From positions 6,771-70,770 of the forward strand of contig JAZDSJ010000008.1 in assembly GCA_039583345.1 (NCBI GenBank): a DNA stretch of 64,000 bases, written 5' to 3'. The notes beneath the pieces are model-generated. The model had not been told where the DNA came from, made no database searches, and worked only from the letters and a program-made list of their open reading frames with translations. Position numbers and translations under genes: made by a program. Below, piece by piece: positions 1 through 10,537 of the stretch; the stretch's first letter is position 1; each line of letters starts with the position of its first letter. This stretch comes from Tectiglobus diatomicola (lineage in GTDB: Bacteria > Pseudomonadota > Alphaproteobacteria > Rhizobiales > Hyphomicrobiaceae).

Positions 1-51
1 AAATCTAATGCGCTAGCAAAAATGTTAGACTTTAAAATAAGCAAGGCTCTG

Positions 52-882
52 CTACCTAGCCGATGTCAACTTAATATCTTTCCAAGCGTGTGATAGCCAT
101 GAATCAGTATCTTGTCTAGGAGAAAGCCCATCAGACTTTAGAAGATCATAGGCATCCTTGTACCATCTCGAATTAGGAAAGTTATAGCCTAAAATCGCAG
201 TCGCATTTTGCGCTTCATTACGAATGCCAATGGCTAGGTATACCTCTGTTAACCGCATCAATGCTTCTTCGATATGTTTAGTGTCCTGATAACTACGTAC
301 TACAACTTTAAATCTGTTAATTGCTGCTGTATATCTACGTTTATTTAAGTAGTAGCGTCCAACTTCCATTTCGTTGGCAGCTAAATTATCACGTGCGATT
401 CTAATTCTATTATCAGATTGGATTGCATATTTACTATTAGGATAGCGTGATTTAAGGATTTCAAGCTCTTCTAATGCTTTACGTGTGTTGGTCTGATCAT
501 TTTTGGGACCATTGATTTCCTCAAAATAAGACGAGGCGATTATATGATGTGCGAATGCAGCATTTTTTGTTCCAGGGTGAACTGTTGTGTAACGGCGTGC
601 TGTTGCAATAGCTTCTGAAAACTTTCCTGCACGAAAGTAGGCATAAGCAGCCATAACTATGGCACGGCGTGCTTCAGTTGAGTAAGGATGATCGCGATCA
701 AGTTCTTCAAATTTTTGCGCAGCTGTCTCAAATTGCCCTTTAGTCAAATATTTATCTGCGGTAGCATACATTTTACTGGGCGGATCTGGGTGAATAATGT
801 TCTTAGTGTCTGTTGTTAACGCACAACCGCTCAATAAAACAATGTGTCCTATAGCTAGGACTACGGACTGTGGAATTTTCAT
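52..882 (-). CDS. bamD: Outer membrane assembly lipoprotein BamD
   Basis: BamD is the essential lipoprotein partner of BamA in the machine that inserts beta-barrel proteins into the outer membrane. From the Met chosen here (ATG at 880-882) the product is 276 residues, with a short hydrophobic signal and a lipobox LLSGC whose Cys20 would be lipidated. The rest is tandem TPR-like helices typical of the ComL/BamD family, including the KYLTKGQFETAAQKFEELDR repeat and a YFRAGKFSEAIA repeat. An upstream in-frame Met (918) would put 12 residues ahead of the signal and is less likely. In related bacteria lpxC often precedes bamD; here the upstream spacer is empty. Family call is secure; BamB (27.6 kb) is also present. 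Confidence 0.93.
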   Translation of the reverse strand: MKIPQSVVLAIGHIVLLSGCALTTDTKNIIHPDPPSKMYATADKYLTKGQFETAAQKFEELDRDHPYSTEARRAIVMAAYAYFRAGKFSEAIATARRYTTVHPGTKNAAFAHHIIASSYFEEINGPKNDQTNTRKALEELEILKSRYPNSKYAIQSDNRIRIARDNLAANEMEVGRYYLNKRRYTAAINRFKVVVRSYQDTKHIEEALMRLTEVYLAIGIRNEAQNATAILGYNFPNSRWYKDAYDLLKSDGLSPRQDTDSWLSHAWKDIKLTSAR

Positions 883-1659
883 TTCAAGTCTAAGTTCCGA
901 TTGCCTGTTGGTGATCACATTAGTGTATAAAATAGTTGATCAATGCACACTACTTATAAATGTAAAAACACACACTAATTTAAGTTTCCACAAGTTTAAT
1001 TACTTTTACATTACCTAGATGTGCTAAACTAAAAGCTTAGAAATTAAAAATCAATGTTGCATACCGAACATATTCATTGGATTATTTATGTTGACTTATT
1101 GCAAAGTATATTATGAGCCATATTAAGTTACATTACTATTTTGGTCATGGTACATTTGATTCTCACCACAAACTCAAAGCACGCTGAAAGAAGGCATGAC
1201 AAGATTACTCTGCAGCGTTAAGTGAAATTAATATCAAGATATCCTTAATTAATATATATTTTATATCTTATGATGTACACCTTTGCTAAGGATGAGCATT
1301 ATGAATTTCGACTGATATAAAATATACTTTGTATACTTATTTGGCATGTGAAATGTGCATAACATTTACATGTGGCCCGTTCAAGTTTTAACAAACTATA
1401 ATGATTTTGCTTTAAAATCAATCTAAGTACTCTAAACACTTGACTTATATCTACCTAAATTATGCCAGGTTAAACTATATTTGGCAGTAGCTTTATGACA
1501 TAAAAGTGTGTTTTATCTAATTCAGGTTACGCTTTTGTACAAGTTACATATAATTGATTAGCACAAGTAACATTTTACCAGATTGCATTTGGTTACTAAA
1601 AGTTTAAAAGTTAATACTTGAATATATAGTATTAAAAGTATTTTGAAATTTATATCATG
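883..1659. other. AT-rich spacer, no gene recognised
   Basis: About 780 bases between two leftward genes, bamD and the HD phosphohydrolase. I see no open frame with family resemblance on either strand, no tRNA and no convincing terminator. It should hold the bamD promoter near its left end. A former lpxC or other gene could have decayed here, but I recognise no remnant. Confidence 0.6.
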
Positions 1660-3027
1660 TTAACACATTTTGATTATAACTGAGTCAATCGTTTGGTTAA
1701 CGAAAATACGTGCTTCCTCATTGCTTACATACACCCTAAAAAGTTCAAAAGGATCAATTTCAGATACCACCTTAGAGAGCTTGATTAAATCAACAAGTTC
1801 ATCCTTACTTGTTCTAATCTGTATCTGATTGACTGGTCCTGTTGTTTCATAATAACGATGGTATGGTTTGCGCTCGGCTCGGTCAGTAATGATATGCGGC
1901 GTTTTACAAACTTTATGATCTAGCCAATCAGATATTTTGTTACTAATTATTTCACATGCCTTATCTACTACAGAATTGTTATTAAACCCAAACTGTGTTT
2001 GTAATAGTTCTCGAACATCTATGCATTTGTAAAGACGACGTTTTTGTAACCTTAGAGCTAAATCTCTAACGACTTCATCAGATGCAGCTGTTAGAAAACT
2101 TAATGCTCCCCACAAAACAAAATCATCAAGTTCCATAAGATATCTGAGACTACTTTGATTCCTAGCAAATACTAACAATGGATGCTGATAAGGTAGCCCT
2201 GTATATTTCCAAGTATTATCTCTTCCAAGAGAGATAATGCGAACTAAAAGTTCTACCAAAAGCTTTTCTGCACCACGTGTCGTTTTATGTAAGTAAACAG
2301 TACGATAGAGGTGGAATAAACCTAAAACATAAGTCTCCGCTGCACAAATTGCCTTTGGGCCTAAAACAAAAGTTTGAATCTTACTTTCTTCACAAGAAGG
2401 CCCATAAGGCACATTTGCAACTTCAAGATTTGCCATTAACCACTCAAAATCAATAGCACCGTGCTGTGCTCCGGTCATAAGTCGGTCTCGTTGCATGTAA
2501 TCAATGCGATCTGCGTCAAACTGGCTAGAGACAACCGCGCTGTAAATACTACCTGTATCAATTCTAATTAAATCAGCTACAGAATCTGCAAAACCGCTAT
2601 CAAAACTGTTTAAAACATCTGCAATTTCACTCTCACGAATTAGTTGTTCACTAATACTTTCATGATTTACCAATTTCAAATCTAGCTGCTTTCCAACTTC
2701 TTCAAAGGCATGACTAAAGGGACCGTGACCAACATCGTGTAGAAGAGCCGCAGCCATAGCCTGATGAGCTTTGGTTTCCTCAAATATTTCAAATCTTTGA
2801 ACTATCTTCATAAGCTGCCTTGCAGTATGAAAGACGCCCAGACTATGAGCAAACCTAGAATGTGTCGCACCTGGATATACAAAATCAGATAAACCAAGTT
2901 GCTTTACTCGCCGTAATCTTTGAAATGTGCCCGTTTGCACTACACGCCACATGGCAAGCTCGAACTCGGAGGCTCCAAATTCGATAATATTATGGAGCGG
3001 ATCACGTACTCGCTGTTGCTTATCCAT
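1660..3027 (-). CDS. HD-domain phosphohydrolase (COG1078, SAMHD1/dGTPase-like)
   Basis: A 455-residue HD-superfamily phosphohydrolase of the COG1078 type, relatives of dGTPases and SAMHD1 that hydrolyse dNTPs or other phosphates. Visible signatures are the N-terminal DPLHNIIEF segment (9-17), the RFAHSLGV motif with His61, the metal-binding His97-Asp98 in ALLHDVGHGPFSHAFE, and the later DADRIDYMQRD segment that supplies the last metal ligand. Length matches the family. It stands alone between long spacers. The exact substrate cannot be read from sequence; dNTP triphosphohydrolase is the best guess. Start ATG at 3025-3027 directly precedes the conserved N-terminus. Confidence 0.85.
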   Translation of the reverse strand: MDKQQRVRDPLHNIIEFGASEFELAMWRVVQTGTFQRLRRVKQLGLSDFVYPGATHSRFAHSLGVFHTARQLMKIVQRFEIFEETKAHQAMAAALLHDVGHGPFSHAFEEVGKQLDLKLVNHESISEQLIRESEIADVLNSFDSGFADSVADLIRIDTGSIYSAVVSSQFDADRIDYMQRDRLMTGAQHGAIDFEWLMANLEVANVPYGPSCEESKIQTFVLGPKAICAAETYVLGLFHLYRTVYLHKTTRGAEKLLVELLVRIISLGRDNTWKYTGLPYQHPLLVFARNQSSLRYLMELDDFVLWGALSFLTAASDEVVRDLALRLQKRRLYKCIDVRELLQTQFGFNNNSVVDKACEIISNKISDWLDHKVCKTPHIITDRAERKPYHRYYETTGPVNQIQIRTSKDELVDLIKLSKVVSEIDPFELFRVYVSNEEARIFVNQTIDSVIIKMC

Positions 3028-3568
3028 TAAAGTTGTCTAATAGTAAAGTATTCATATTTTATGCCGCTAACAGAAAATTTATTTAGAAATAGCTAAGTAT
3101 GAATCCGATCTTTAAGCTCATTTTACAAGCTATTCACTCTTCATGAATCAAGTCTATCGTTTGTTACAGGCATTAACACGTACTCAATTAGCTCAGACAA
3201 CACAATGAATCCTAACTATAAATTAGATAGTATTGACGTGTATGTATTAAATACATGCACGCAATAGCTAGAAAAGATCAAGAATTTTCAAATATCAATT
3301 TAGGGATTATAACAAATAACCATTAACTAATTTTTTACATCTTAGAGAGTTTATAAAACAGTCATGTACTTATTGGAATTTAATTATGAAATACGCCATT
3401 AAAATAAATACAATTGCAAATTAATATCTCTAAAGTCACGCTTTAATTTACGGTCAGTTATCTATGTTATAGATGTTTGTGACAATTTCTATGTGTTATA
3501 TTACAAAATTATAGACTATACATTGTCAATAATCACATAGTGTAGTTAAATTTATTAGTTATTAAGCT
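3028..3568. other. AT-rich spacer, no gene recognised
   Basis: About 540 bases between two leftward genes. It contains only short AT-rich inverted repeats, for example ATCTAT-GTT-ATAGAT around 3459-3475. No coding remnant recognised on either strand. Confidence 0.6.
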
Positions 3569-5017
3569 TTATAGTAATAGTACTTTCTCAGGATTCATAA
3601 TATTTTGGGGGTCGAGAGCAATTTTTACTGCACGCATCATGTCAAGCTCGGTTTGGCTTTTATAATAAATATTTTCCGTAAGTCTGAGCTGACCAATTCC
3701 ATGCTCAGCACTAATAGATCCGCCGAGATCAAAAACAATATCGTGTACCAAACGATTTATTACCTTGCGTTCCGAATGAAATGATAACGTCTTTGTCCAT
3801 TCTTTGGGCTGCATTGGGTTGTAATGTATGTTACCGTCGCCGACATGTCCAAAAGCACAAAGTTGAATGTCTGGATATACCGCTAGCAAAGCTGAATTAG
3901 CACGTTCTATAAATTCCGCGATTTTTGATATAGGAACGGAGATATCATGCTTGATACTCACGCCTACTAATTTCTGCGCTTCAGCAATATCTTCACGCAT
4001 TTTCCAGAATCTTTCAGATTGCATACCAGATAAGGCAATAATCGCGTCATCAACAAGACCTAATTCCATCGCTTTTTCGAGAACGTTAGAAAACGATTCT
4101 GACAACACATCAGGATTACCTTGGGCAGACACTTCACAAAGGACATACCAGGGATGCACGCTTTCCAAAGGATCATTGTGTTCCGGTAATCTTTCAATAA
4201 CAAATTCTATAATTTTACGTTGCATTAGTTCAAAGCCAGAAATTAGATCACCCATGCTTGACTTAATATGTCCGAGTAATCTGACCGCATGCTCAGGCGA
4301 TTTAACACCCAACCAAGCTGTTTCATGAGCCGTTGACTTTGGAAAAAGTCGCAAAACCGCCGCCGTAATAATACCCAGAGTACCCTCAGAGCCAATGAAT
4401 AGGTGTTTCATGTCATAACCAGTATTGTCCTTGCGTAGCTCACCAAGACCCTGCCAAACCTCACCATTAGCAAGAACCACTTCAAGACCGAGAACAAGAG
4501 CGCGAGTATTGCCGTAGCGTAAAACCTGAGTACCTCCCGCATTTGTGGATAAATTGCCACCGATTTGACAAGAACCTTCTGCTCCTAAACTAAGAGGAAA
4601 TAAGCGATCATTCTCTTCAGCTAGTTCTTGGATTTGCTTTAAAACAACACCGGCTTCTACCGTGATCGTATCATTAGTTACGTTAATATCTCGGACCTTA
4701 TTTAAACGTGAAGTTGATAAAATAATCTCTCTCATATCATTATGAGGTTGGGAACCGCCAGTCAAACCAGTGTTACCACCCTGAGGAACAATAGCAATAT
4801 TCATGCTTGCACACAGCCTAACAATTTCAGCTACCTCCTCAGTGTTTTTAGGACGAAGAACCAACGGAACATTACCAACGTAATCATCACGCCAACTGCG
4901 GCAGTACGGTGCTTTATCGCTTTCATGATCCAGATAACCAGCAGGACCAACTAGTGATTTCAAGCACTCTATAGTATTTTCATCAATACGACTGGTTGAG
5001 CGTACAGAGGCAGACAT
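3569..5017 (-). CDS. FAD-linked 2-hydroxyacid dehydrogenase (GlcD / D-2-hydroxyglutarate dehydrogenase family)
   Basis: A 482-residue flavoprotein of the GlcD/DLD/D2HGDH family, which oxidises D-2-hydroxyacids such as glycolate, D-lactate or D-2-hydroxyglutarate and hands electrons to a carrier. The PCMH-type FAD domain shows PQGGNTGLTGG (78-88) and the GGNLSTNAGGTQVLRYGN and GSEGTLGIITAA segments. The C-terminal FAD-oxidase domain carries FGHVGDGNIHYN and, near residue 440, SAEHGIG, the usual active-site histidine motifs. No glcE/glcF partners are nearby, which favours a stand-alone D-2-hydroxyglutarate or D-lactate dehydrogenase over glycolate oxidase. Substrate remains inferred. Confidence 0.88.
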   Translation of the reverse strand: MSASVRSTSRIDENTIECLKSLVGPAGYLDHESDKAPYCRSWRDDYVGNVPLVLRPKNTEEVAEIVRLCASMNIAIVPQGGNTGLTGGSQPHNDMREIILSTSRLNKVRDINVTNDTITVEAGVVLKQIQELAEENDRLFPLSLGAEGSCQIGGNLSTNAGGTQVLRYGNTRALVLGLEVVLANGEVWQGLGELRKDNTGYDMKHLFIGSEGTLGIITAAVLRLFPKSTAHETAWLGVKSPEHAVRLLGHIKSSMGDLISGFELMQRKIIEFVIERLPEHNDPLESVHPWYVLCEVSAQGNPDVLSESFSNVLEKAMELGLVDDAIIALSGMQSERFWKMREDIAEAQKLVGVSIKHDISVPISKIAEFIERANSALLAVYPDIQLCAFGHVGDGNIHYNPMQPKEWTKTLSFHSERKVINRLVHDIVFDLGGSISAEHGIGQLRLTENIYYKSQTELDMMRAVKIALDPQNIMNPEKVLLL

Positions 5018-5472
5018 TTTTAATTCCCTATCGTGATAAAATGCCGATTATTAAATTACTTTCTACAAAATGGCCAGGAACTTACCACAACAAAAGATAG
5101 CAGTCGATATCAACATAATTTAGAATAGACTAAGACTGTAACGTAATAAAGTGCGAAAACTCTAACCATAATATTAATTAATACCTTAAGGAGTATATTC
5201 CTGCCTTCTATTAAGTCGTAATGGCTTGTAATACTTACTAGTGCAATAGTAAAGTCAGCTAAAAACGATGATGGCTAAATAATATAATAAAATTATTTTC
5301 AGAGATATTTACATATGTAGTATAATCAATTCTGTGCTGGATACAGCTCACAACATAATTCTGTAATTGACATCCTTTACGGTTGCAAATGTTAGTGTCA
5401 TAGTAGTTTACCATTAACAAAAGCCAATTTGTTATTTCCTAAATGTTATTTAAATAATGATTTTAATATACC
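5018..5472. other. Divergent spacer, no gene recognised
   Basis: About 455 AT-rich bases separating the leftward dehydrogenase from the rightward rsmC-rsuA pair, so it must contain promoters for both. No conserved element, RNA gene or coding remnant could be recognised. Confidence 0.55.
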
Positions 5473-6375
5473 ATGCTGAATGCCATATACGGTCAACCTC
5501 ATCCCACTCTTATTAACGAAAATATAAAAAGGTTCCAAACATCACCGAGAGTACCAGGTGCTAAGCTATTGAGTAACTTTACAGAGGCAACACTCGATAG
5601 TATCGCAATATGTGCACCGGAAAACACTCTAGAGCGTCAATATGTGCTGGCACAAGGGATATTAGCTGTAAAACCCCAAGGCTCCATAATTGTACTTGCT
5701 GCTAATACAAAGGGTGGCACGCGTTTAGTTAAAGAGCTTAAAACACTAGGTTGTAACGTTGAGTGCAGTCATCGTCGTCATCACAAAATTGCTGTTTGCC
5801 ATAGGCCTCATAGAGTCCAAAACTTTAATAAAGCATTGATATCTGGTTCACCAAGATATGACTTCAAATTAGGATTTTGGACGCAACCAGGACTGTTTAG
5901 CTGGAATCGGATTGATCCAGGAAGCTCCCTACTTTTGAGCAAATTGCCACCGCTTTCAGGAGTTGGTGCAGATCTAGGTTGTGGTTACGGCATATTAGCA
6001 AAAGCTGTTGCAACAACAGGACGATGTAGAAAACTGACACTTATTGATCTAGATTTTCGAGCACTGGATATGTCGAAGCGCAACGTAAAGTCAGAGGCAA
6101 TAGAGACTTGCTGGTCAGATATACGTTATCCCTTGAAAATCAATAATCTAGATTTTGTAATTACAAACCCGCCATTTCATGACAGAGGAATCGAGGATCG
6201 AACTCTAGGACACGCTTTTATTAGGCAAGCTGCTACCATATTGCGTCCTGGTGGTGTGTTATGGATGACAGCGAATAAACATTTACCATACGAAGAATTG
6301 CTAAACATTGTATTCAATAAGGTGATATTAATAGCACAAAACAGATCTTATAAAATATTTAAAGCATTAAAATGA
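5473..6375 (+). CDS. rsmC: RsmC-like 16S rRNA (guanine-N2) methyltransferase
   Basis: A 300-residue class I SAM methyltransferase of the RsmC/RlmG type, which modify a guanine N2 in rRNA (RsmC: G1207 of 16S). The N-terminal half is the degenerate methyltransferase-like domain; the C-terminal half has the family block FSWNRIDPGSSLLL (142-155), SAM motif DLGCGYG (167-173), the catalytic NPPF (232-235) and GGVLWMTANKHLPYE. It is shorter than E. coli RsmC but both halves are represented. Its stop overlaps the start of rsuA in an ATGA, so the two genes, both aimed at 16S rRNA, are translationally coupled. Target base is inferred from family. Confidence 0.82.
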   Translation: MLNAIYGQPHPTLINENIKRFQTSPRVPGAKLLSNFTEATLDSIAICAPENTLERQYVLAQGILAVKPQGSIIVLAANTKGGTRLVKELKTLGCNVECSHRRHHKIAVCHRPHRVQNFNKALISGSPRYDFKLGFWTQPGLFSWNRIDPGSSLLLSKLPPLSGVGADLGCGYGILAKAVATTGRCRKLTLIDLDFRALDMSKRNVKSEAIETCWSDIRYPLKINNLDFVITNPPFHDRGIEDRTLGHAFIRQAATILRPGGVLWMTANKHLPYEELLNIVFNKVILIAQNRSYKIFKALK

Positions 6376-7160
6376 ATAAATCATATATTGCATCGCTGCG
6401 TCTTGATCGCCTAATGGGAAATCTTGGTTATGGAACACGTAAACACATTAAAGCACTCGCAAAAGCCGGACGCATAAAACTTGACGGCACACCTTTGAAT
6501 AACGCAGCCACCAAAGTTGCAATTACTAAGGATCTAACTTCTCGACTTTTAATCGAAGGAGAGAAAATCGACCCACTGCCAGGATTAGTTTTGCTCATGA
6601 ACAAGCCAACAGGTATGACTTGCAGCCACAAGGAGGAAGGTGCAAAAGTATATGATTTACTTCCATCTCGCTGGCGAGCTCGCAAAATAAAAATTTCAAC
6701 AGTTGGGCGCCTTGATAAAAATACATCTGGTTTACTACTCTTAACAGATAATGGAGTTTTGTCACACAAAATAATTGCGCCTAGGCATAAACTAGCAAAA
6801 CGCTACCGTGTAACTTTAGCACGCCCTCTAATTGGCCATGAAGCTGATGTATTTGCATCAGGGCGTCTTACTTTAAAAGGAGATAACAAGCCACTACTTC
6901 CGGCATTACTAGAAGTTGATAACTCTGAATATACAGGTACAACACTAGTCAAGCAGTGTACAAATACTAAACCAATTGTGTCTTTAACAATTTATGAAGG
7001 TCGCTATCACCAAATACGCCGTATGTTCTCTGCTTTAGGTAATCATGTTGAGTCTCTACATAGAGAATGCTTAGGTGGATTAGTTTTACCAAACAATTTG
7101 AAGGCGGCTAATTATCGCTTATTAAATGATAATGATATAGCTGCTATTTTTTGTGAATAG
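6372..7160 (+). CDS. rsuA: 16S rRNA pseudouridine synthase RsuA
   Basis: Pseudouridine synthase of the RsuA/RluB/E/F family, 262 residues. An S4 RNA-binding domain occupies roughly residues 10-65 (RLDRLMGNLGYGTRKHIKAL), and the catalytic domain contains GRLDKNTSGLLLLTDNG with the catalytic Asp115, LLMNKPTGM (74-82) and EGRYHQIRRMFSALGNHV near the end. The last block and the overall length match RsuA (pseudouridine 516 of 16S rRNA) better than RluB. It begins inside the rsmC stop codon, forming a two-gene operon for small-subunit rRNA modification. Confidence 0.87.
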   Translation: MNKSYIASLRLDRLMGNLGYGTRKHIKALAKAGRIKLDGTPLNNAATKVAITKDLTSRLLIEGEKIDPLPGLVLLMNKPTGMTCSHKEEGAKVYDLLPSRWRARKIKISTVGRLDKNTSGLLLLTDNGVLSHKIIAPRHKLAKRYRVTLARPLIGHEADVFASGRLTLKGDNKPLLPALLEVDNSEYTGTTLVKQCTNTKPIVSLTIYEGRYHQIRRMFSALGNHVESLHRECLGGLVLPNNLKAANYRLLNDNDIAAIFCE

Positions 7161-7296
7161 AAATCAGATAGAAAGAACAAAAGTTTTCTAGCAAAACAAT
7201 ACATCTTAGAATTTTAGCTCGCGTCCTGTAGCTTCCACTTTCTAGCAGAATTTTATAGCTTTTGTGTACTATAAAGTAGAAGTCGATTTTTTTTGG

Positions 7297-7325
7297 TTGA
7301 CAGCTATACATTACCAAGGAATATC
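7297..7325 (+). promoter_or_regulatory. Possible sigma-70 type promoter for valS
   Basis: A perfect TTGACA box at 7297-7302 lies 17 bases before AATATC (7320-7325), a poor -10 match, about 38 bases ahead of the valS ATG. The -35 box stands out in a T-rich tract; the -10 assignment is weak. Confidence 0.3.
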
Positions 7326-7362
7326 TTGGCTCAAATAATTACGAATGCAGTTTTAGGCTCAA

Positions 7363-10146
7363 ATGTTAGATAAAAATTACCAGCCATCAGAAATCGAAGC
7401 ACGAATTTATGCAAAGTGGGAACAAAATAATGTTTTCAGTGCAGGCCGTTCAGATCGTGCAAATGCACTTCCCTATACTGTTGTTATTCCACCCCCAAAT
7501 GTAACTGGCTCACTTCACATGGGGCATGCACTAAATAACACTTTACAAGACATACTATGTCGCTTCGAACGAATGCGCGGCCGTGATGTTCTTTGGCAAC
7601 CCGGTACAGACCACGCTGGTATTGCAACTCAGATGGTAGTCACTAGACAGCTGGCCGAAAAACAAATTGATTATCGAGCCTTAGGCCGTAAAAAATTCAT
7701 CAGTGAGGTTTGGAATTGGAAAGAAGAATCCGGTAATACGATTATTACTCAATTGAAACGTCTAGGTACATCATGTGATTGGTCTCGTGAGCGCTTTACA
7801 ATGGATGCCGGGTTATCTCAGGCAGTGCTCAAGGTGTTCGTTGATCTTTATAACGACGGCCTAATATACAAAGACAAACGTCTTGTTAATTGGGATCCAA
7901 CATTCGAATCGGCAATATCGGATTTAGAGGTTGAATCACGTAATCACACAGGCACATTTAAATGGTCTTTCGATAATCGTAATAGCGAAGGACAACCTGT
8001 TGAATTTAATACGACTGCATTTGGTAAAACTCTTGATCGCGATCCAAGCGGCCACATGTATTATTTGCGCTATCCTCTAGCTAACATTACTTATGATAGC
8101 AAAAATCCTGCGACTTATTTAATAGTTGGAACAACACGTCCGGAAACAATACTCGGTGACACAGGCGTTGCAATACATCCTCATAATGCCAAACTGTGTA
8201 AGTTTATTGGTAAGTACGTTGCACTCCCGCTCACGGATCGTGTGATTCCGATTATAAGTGATACGTACGCTGATCCGGAAAAAGGCACCGGGGCTGTAAA
8301 AATTACTCCCGCCCATGACTTTAACGATTGGGAGGTTGGTAAACGAGCTAAATTAGACGTTATTAACATTCTTGATAAAAAAGGTCGACTGAATGATAGC
8401 GTAAGCGTAGCCTACAGAGGGCTTAATCGTTTAGAAGCGCGAAAGAAAGTAGTTGCTGATTTGGCCGCCTTAGGATTACTGGATAAAATAGAACCTCATA
8501 CCCACTCCGTTCCTCATGCACAACGCGGTGATGCAATCATTGAACCCTGGCTCACGAGTCAATGGTATGTTGATACCACATCTCTAGCATTACCAGCATT
8601 AGAGGCGGTTAGAACCGGCAAAACTAAATTTCATCCTAAAAAATATGAGGCCGATTATTTTCGGTGGCTGGAGAATATTCAACCTTGGTGCATTTCTCGA
8701 CAACTATGGTGGGGACATCAGATACCTGCCTGGTATGGGCCGGATGATAAAGTTTTTGTTGCTCTTAATGAAGAGACCGCTATTAAGATGGCAACGGAGT
8801 ACTATGGCAGAGTCGTAGAACTAATACGGGATGAGGATGTTCTTGACACATGGTTCTCGTCTGGTCTTTGGGCTTTCTCTACATTGGGATGGCCAAACGA
8901 AACTCCTGATGAGGTTAGACGATATTATCCTACCAATTGCCTGGTTACTGCCTTTGACATAATCTTCTTTTGGGTTGCGCGAATGATGATGCAATCTTTA
9001 CATTTTATGGGAGATGTTCCATTTCGCAATATATACATCCACGGCCTAGTTCGTGATGAGAAGGGTCGCAAAATGTCCAAGTCGATCGGTAACGTAATCG
9101 ATCCACTTGAACTCATTGATCAATACGGTGCAGATGCTCTACGATTTACGCTTGCTGCCTTAGCTACGCAGGGACGTGATGTCAAACTCACTAAGCGTCG
9201 AGTAGTGGGTTATCGGAATTTTGTTACTAAACTATGGAACGCTGCCCGCTTTGCTGAAATGAATGAATGTGTAACAGTAGAGGGTTTTACACCAAAATCA
9301 GCGGAGCATACGGTTAACCAATGGATTGCTGGTGAGACAGAGCGCACTATTAAATCTATAACTTCAGCTTTAGAAGTTTATCGGTTTAACGATGCAGCAA
9401 ACGAGGTATATGACTTTGTTTGGGGCGTGTTCTGCGATTGGTATTTAGAATTGATCAAGCCAATTTTGAATGGCGATGATACGGACTCGATAATAGAAAC
9501 TCGTGCAATGGCAGCTTGGGTGCGTGATCAGATCCTTAAAATGCTGCACCCTTTCATGCCATTCATTACAGAAGAGTTATGGGAGCGAGTAAGCGAACAT
9601 GGTCCAAAACGTGAGGGCCTACTCGCTTTATCGGAGTGGCCAGACTTAAATGATTTGTCGGACGAGCACGCGGCCGCAGAAATTGGCTGGGTTATACGAC
9701 TAGTAAGCGAAGTACGTTCTGTTCGATCCGAAATGAATGTGCCAGCCCATGCTAAGATTACTTTAGAACTTGTAGATCCCACTTGCATCGATCGTAAGCG
9801 TGGACAGCGTCACCAAGAGACAATTGAAAGAATGGCGCGCTTGGACCATCTCTCTTTCGTTACCACAGCCTCATCTGGCAGCGCTGCTATTGTCTTCGAT
9901 GAGACAACTGCAGCATTGCCGTTGGAAGGGGTGATTGATATGAAGGCAGAGCGCTCGCGTTTGCATAAGGAAATTGAAAAATCACGTTCTGAAATTGCTA
10001 AAGTAAGAGCAAAACTAGCTAATCCTGGTTTTATGGCAAAAGCACCAGAAGCTGTAGTCGAAGAAAATCGTGATCGTCAGTCTGACTTTGAAGACCAAGT
10101 CAGGCGTTTTGAGATAGCCCTAGAACGATTAGATAAAGCAATGTAA
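7363..10146 (+). CDS. valS: Valyl-tRNA synthetase
   Basis: Class I aminoacyl-tRNA synthetase charging tRNA-Val, 927 residues, close to the usual bacterial length. The HIGH signature appears as HMGH at 52-55 in PPPNVTGSLHMGHALNNT and the KMSKS loop at 570-574. Between them lies the CP1 editing domain with the TTRPETILGDTGVAIHP block. The anticodon-binding domain follows (around HPFMPFITEELWE), and the last 65 residues form the charged coiled coil (MKAERSRLHKEIEK onward) that contacts tRNA. All expected domains are intact. It is monocistronic, with a good intrinsic terminator 260 bases downstream. Confidence 0.98.
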   Translation: MLDKNYQPSEIEARIYAKWEQNNVFSAGRSDRANALPYTVVIPPPNVTGSLHMGHALNNTLQDILCRFERMRGRDVLWQPGTDHAGIATQMVVTRQLAEKQIDYRALGRKKFISEVWNWKEESGNTIITQLKRLGTSCDWSRERFTMDAGLSQAVLKVFVDLYNDGLIYKDKRLVNWDPTFESAISDLEVESRNHTGTFKWSFDNRNSEGQPVEFNTTAFGKTLDRDPSGHMYYLRYPLANITYDSKNPATYLIVGTTRPETILGDTGVAIHPHNAKLCKFIGKYVALPLTDRVIPIISDTYADPEKGTGAVKITPAHDFNDWEVGKRAKLDVINILDKKGRLNDSVSVAYRGLNRLEARKKVVADLAALGLLDKIEPHTHSVPHAQRGDAIIEPWLTSQWYVDTTSLALPALEAVRTGKTKFHPKKYEADYFRWLENIQPWCISRQLWWGHQIPAWYGPDDKVFVALNEETAIKMATEYYGRVVELIRDEDVLDTWFSSGLWAFSTLGWPNETPDEVRRYYPTNCLVTAFDIIFFWVARMMMQSLHFMGDVPFRNIYIHGLVRDEKGRKMSKSIGNVIDPLELIDQYGADALRFTLAALATQGRDVKLTKRRVVGYRNFVTKLWNAARFAEMNECVTVEGFTPKSAEHTVNQWIAGETERTIKSITSALEVYRFNDAANEVYDFVWGVFCDWYLELIKPILNGDDTDSIIETRAMAAWVRDQILKMLHPFMPFITEELWERVSEHGPKREGLLALSEWPDLNDLSDEHAAAEIGWVIRLVSEVRSVRSEMNVPAHAKITLELVDPTCIDRKRGQRHQETIERMARLDHLSFVTTASSGSAAIVFDETTAALPLEGVIDMKAERSRLHKEIEKSRSEIAKVRAKLANPGFMAKAPEAVVEENRDRQSDFEDQVRRFEIALERLDKAM

Positions 10147-10537
10147 TTTTATACATTAAGCTTAGTGAAAAAACTTATCGCTTATGATGCTTCAACATTT
10201 GAACGTTACTAATTACCCACAATGGTAGGAGATTCATTTTATTATTAATAGCATGTGGATTACGCATAACACCTCTGGCACCTCCTAAATTCTCCGAAGT
10301 AATGAATTACTTATGTTTCAGTTTAACTATGTCGTTGTTTTATGCAATATCCTGTAATTATTATTAACTAGAACCAAATATCTCAAGATTATCAAATAGT
10401 ATAATTCAAGGAAAACTCCTTGGTTTTTTGAAATAAAATAAATCAGATGTTATACTGGTTATAAATGTTTAGCCTATTGAGATCAGAAAACACTACTCCA
10501 GAGCAAATAATTTTATCGCTAAATTTATGTCGATAGT
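10147..10537. other. Spacer with terminator between valS and yheS
   Basis: About 390 AT-rich bases. The only clear element is the hairpin and T-run at 10407-10429. The remainder, from 10430 to 10537, presumably holds the yheS promoter, though no clear boxes are visible. Confidence 0.55.
10407..10429 (+). terminator. Rho-independent terminator after valS
   Basis: CAAGGA (10407-10412), loop AAAC, TCCTTG (10417-10422), then G and six Ts. The six-pair stem followed at once by a T-run is classic for a rightward terminator. It lies between valS and yheS, which separates their transcription. Confidence 0.55.

Noticed and set aside
797..1018. 73-codon rightward frame overlapping the start of bamD
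   Set aside because: It mostly reads the antisense of bamD and has no protein-like features.
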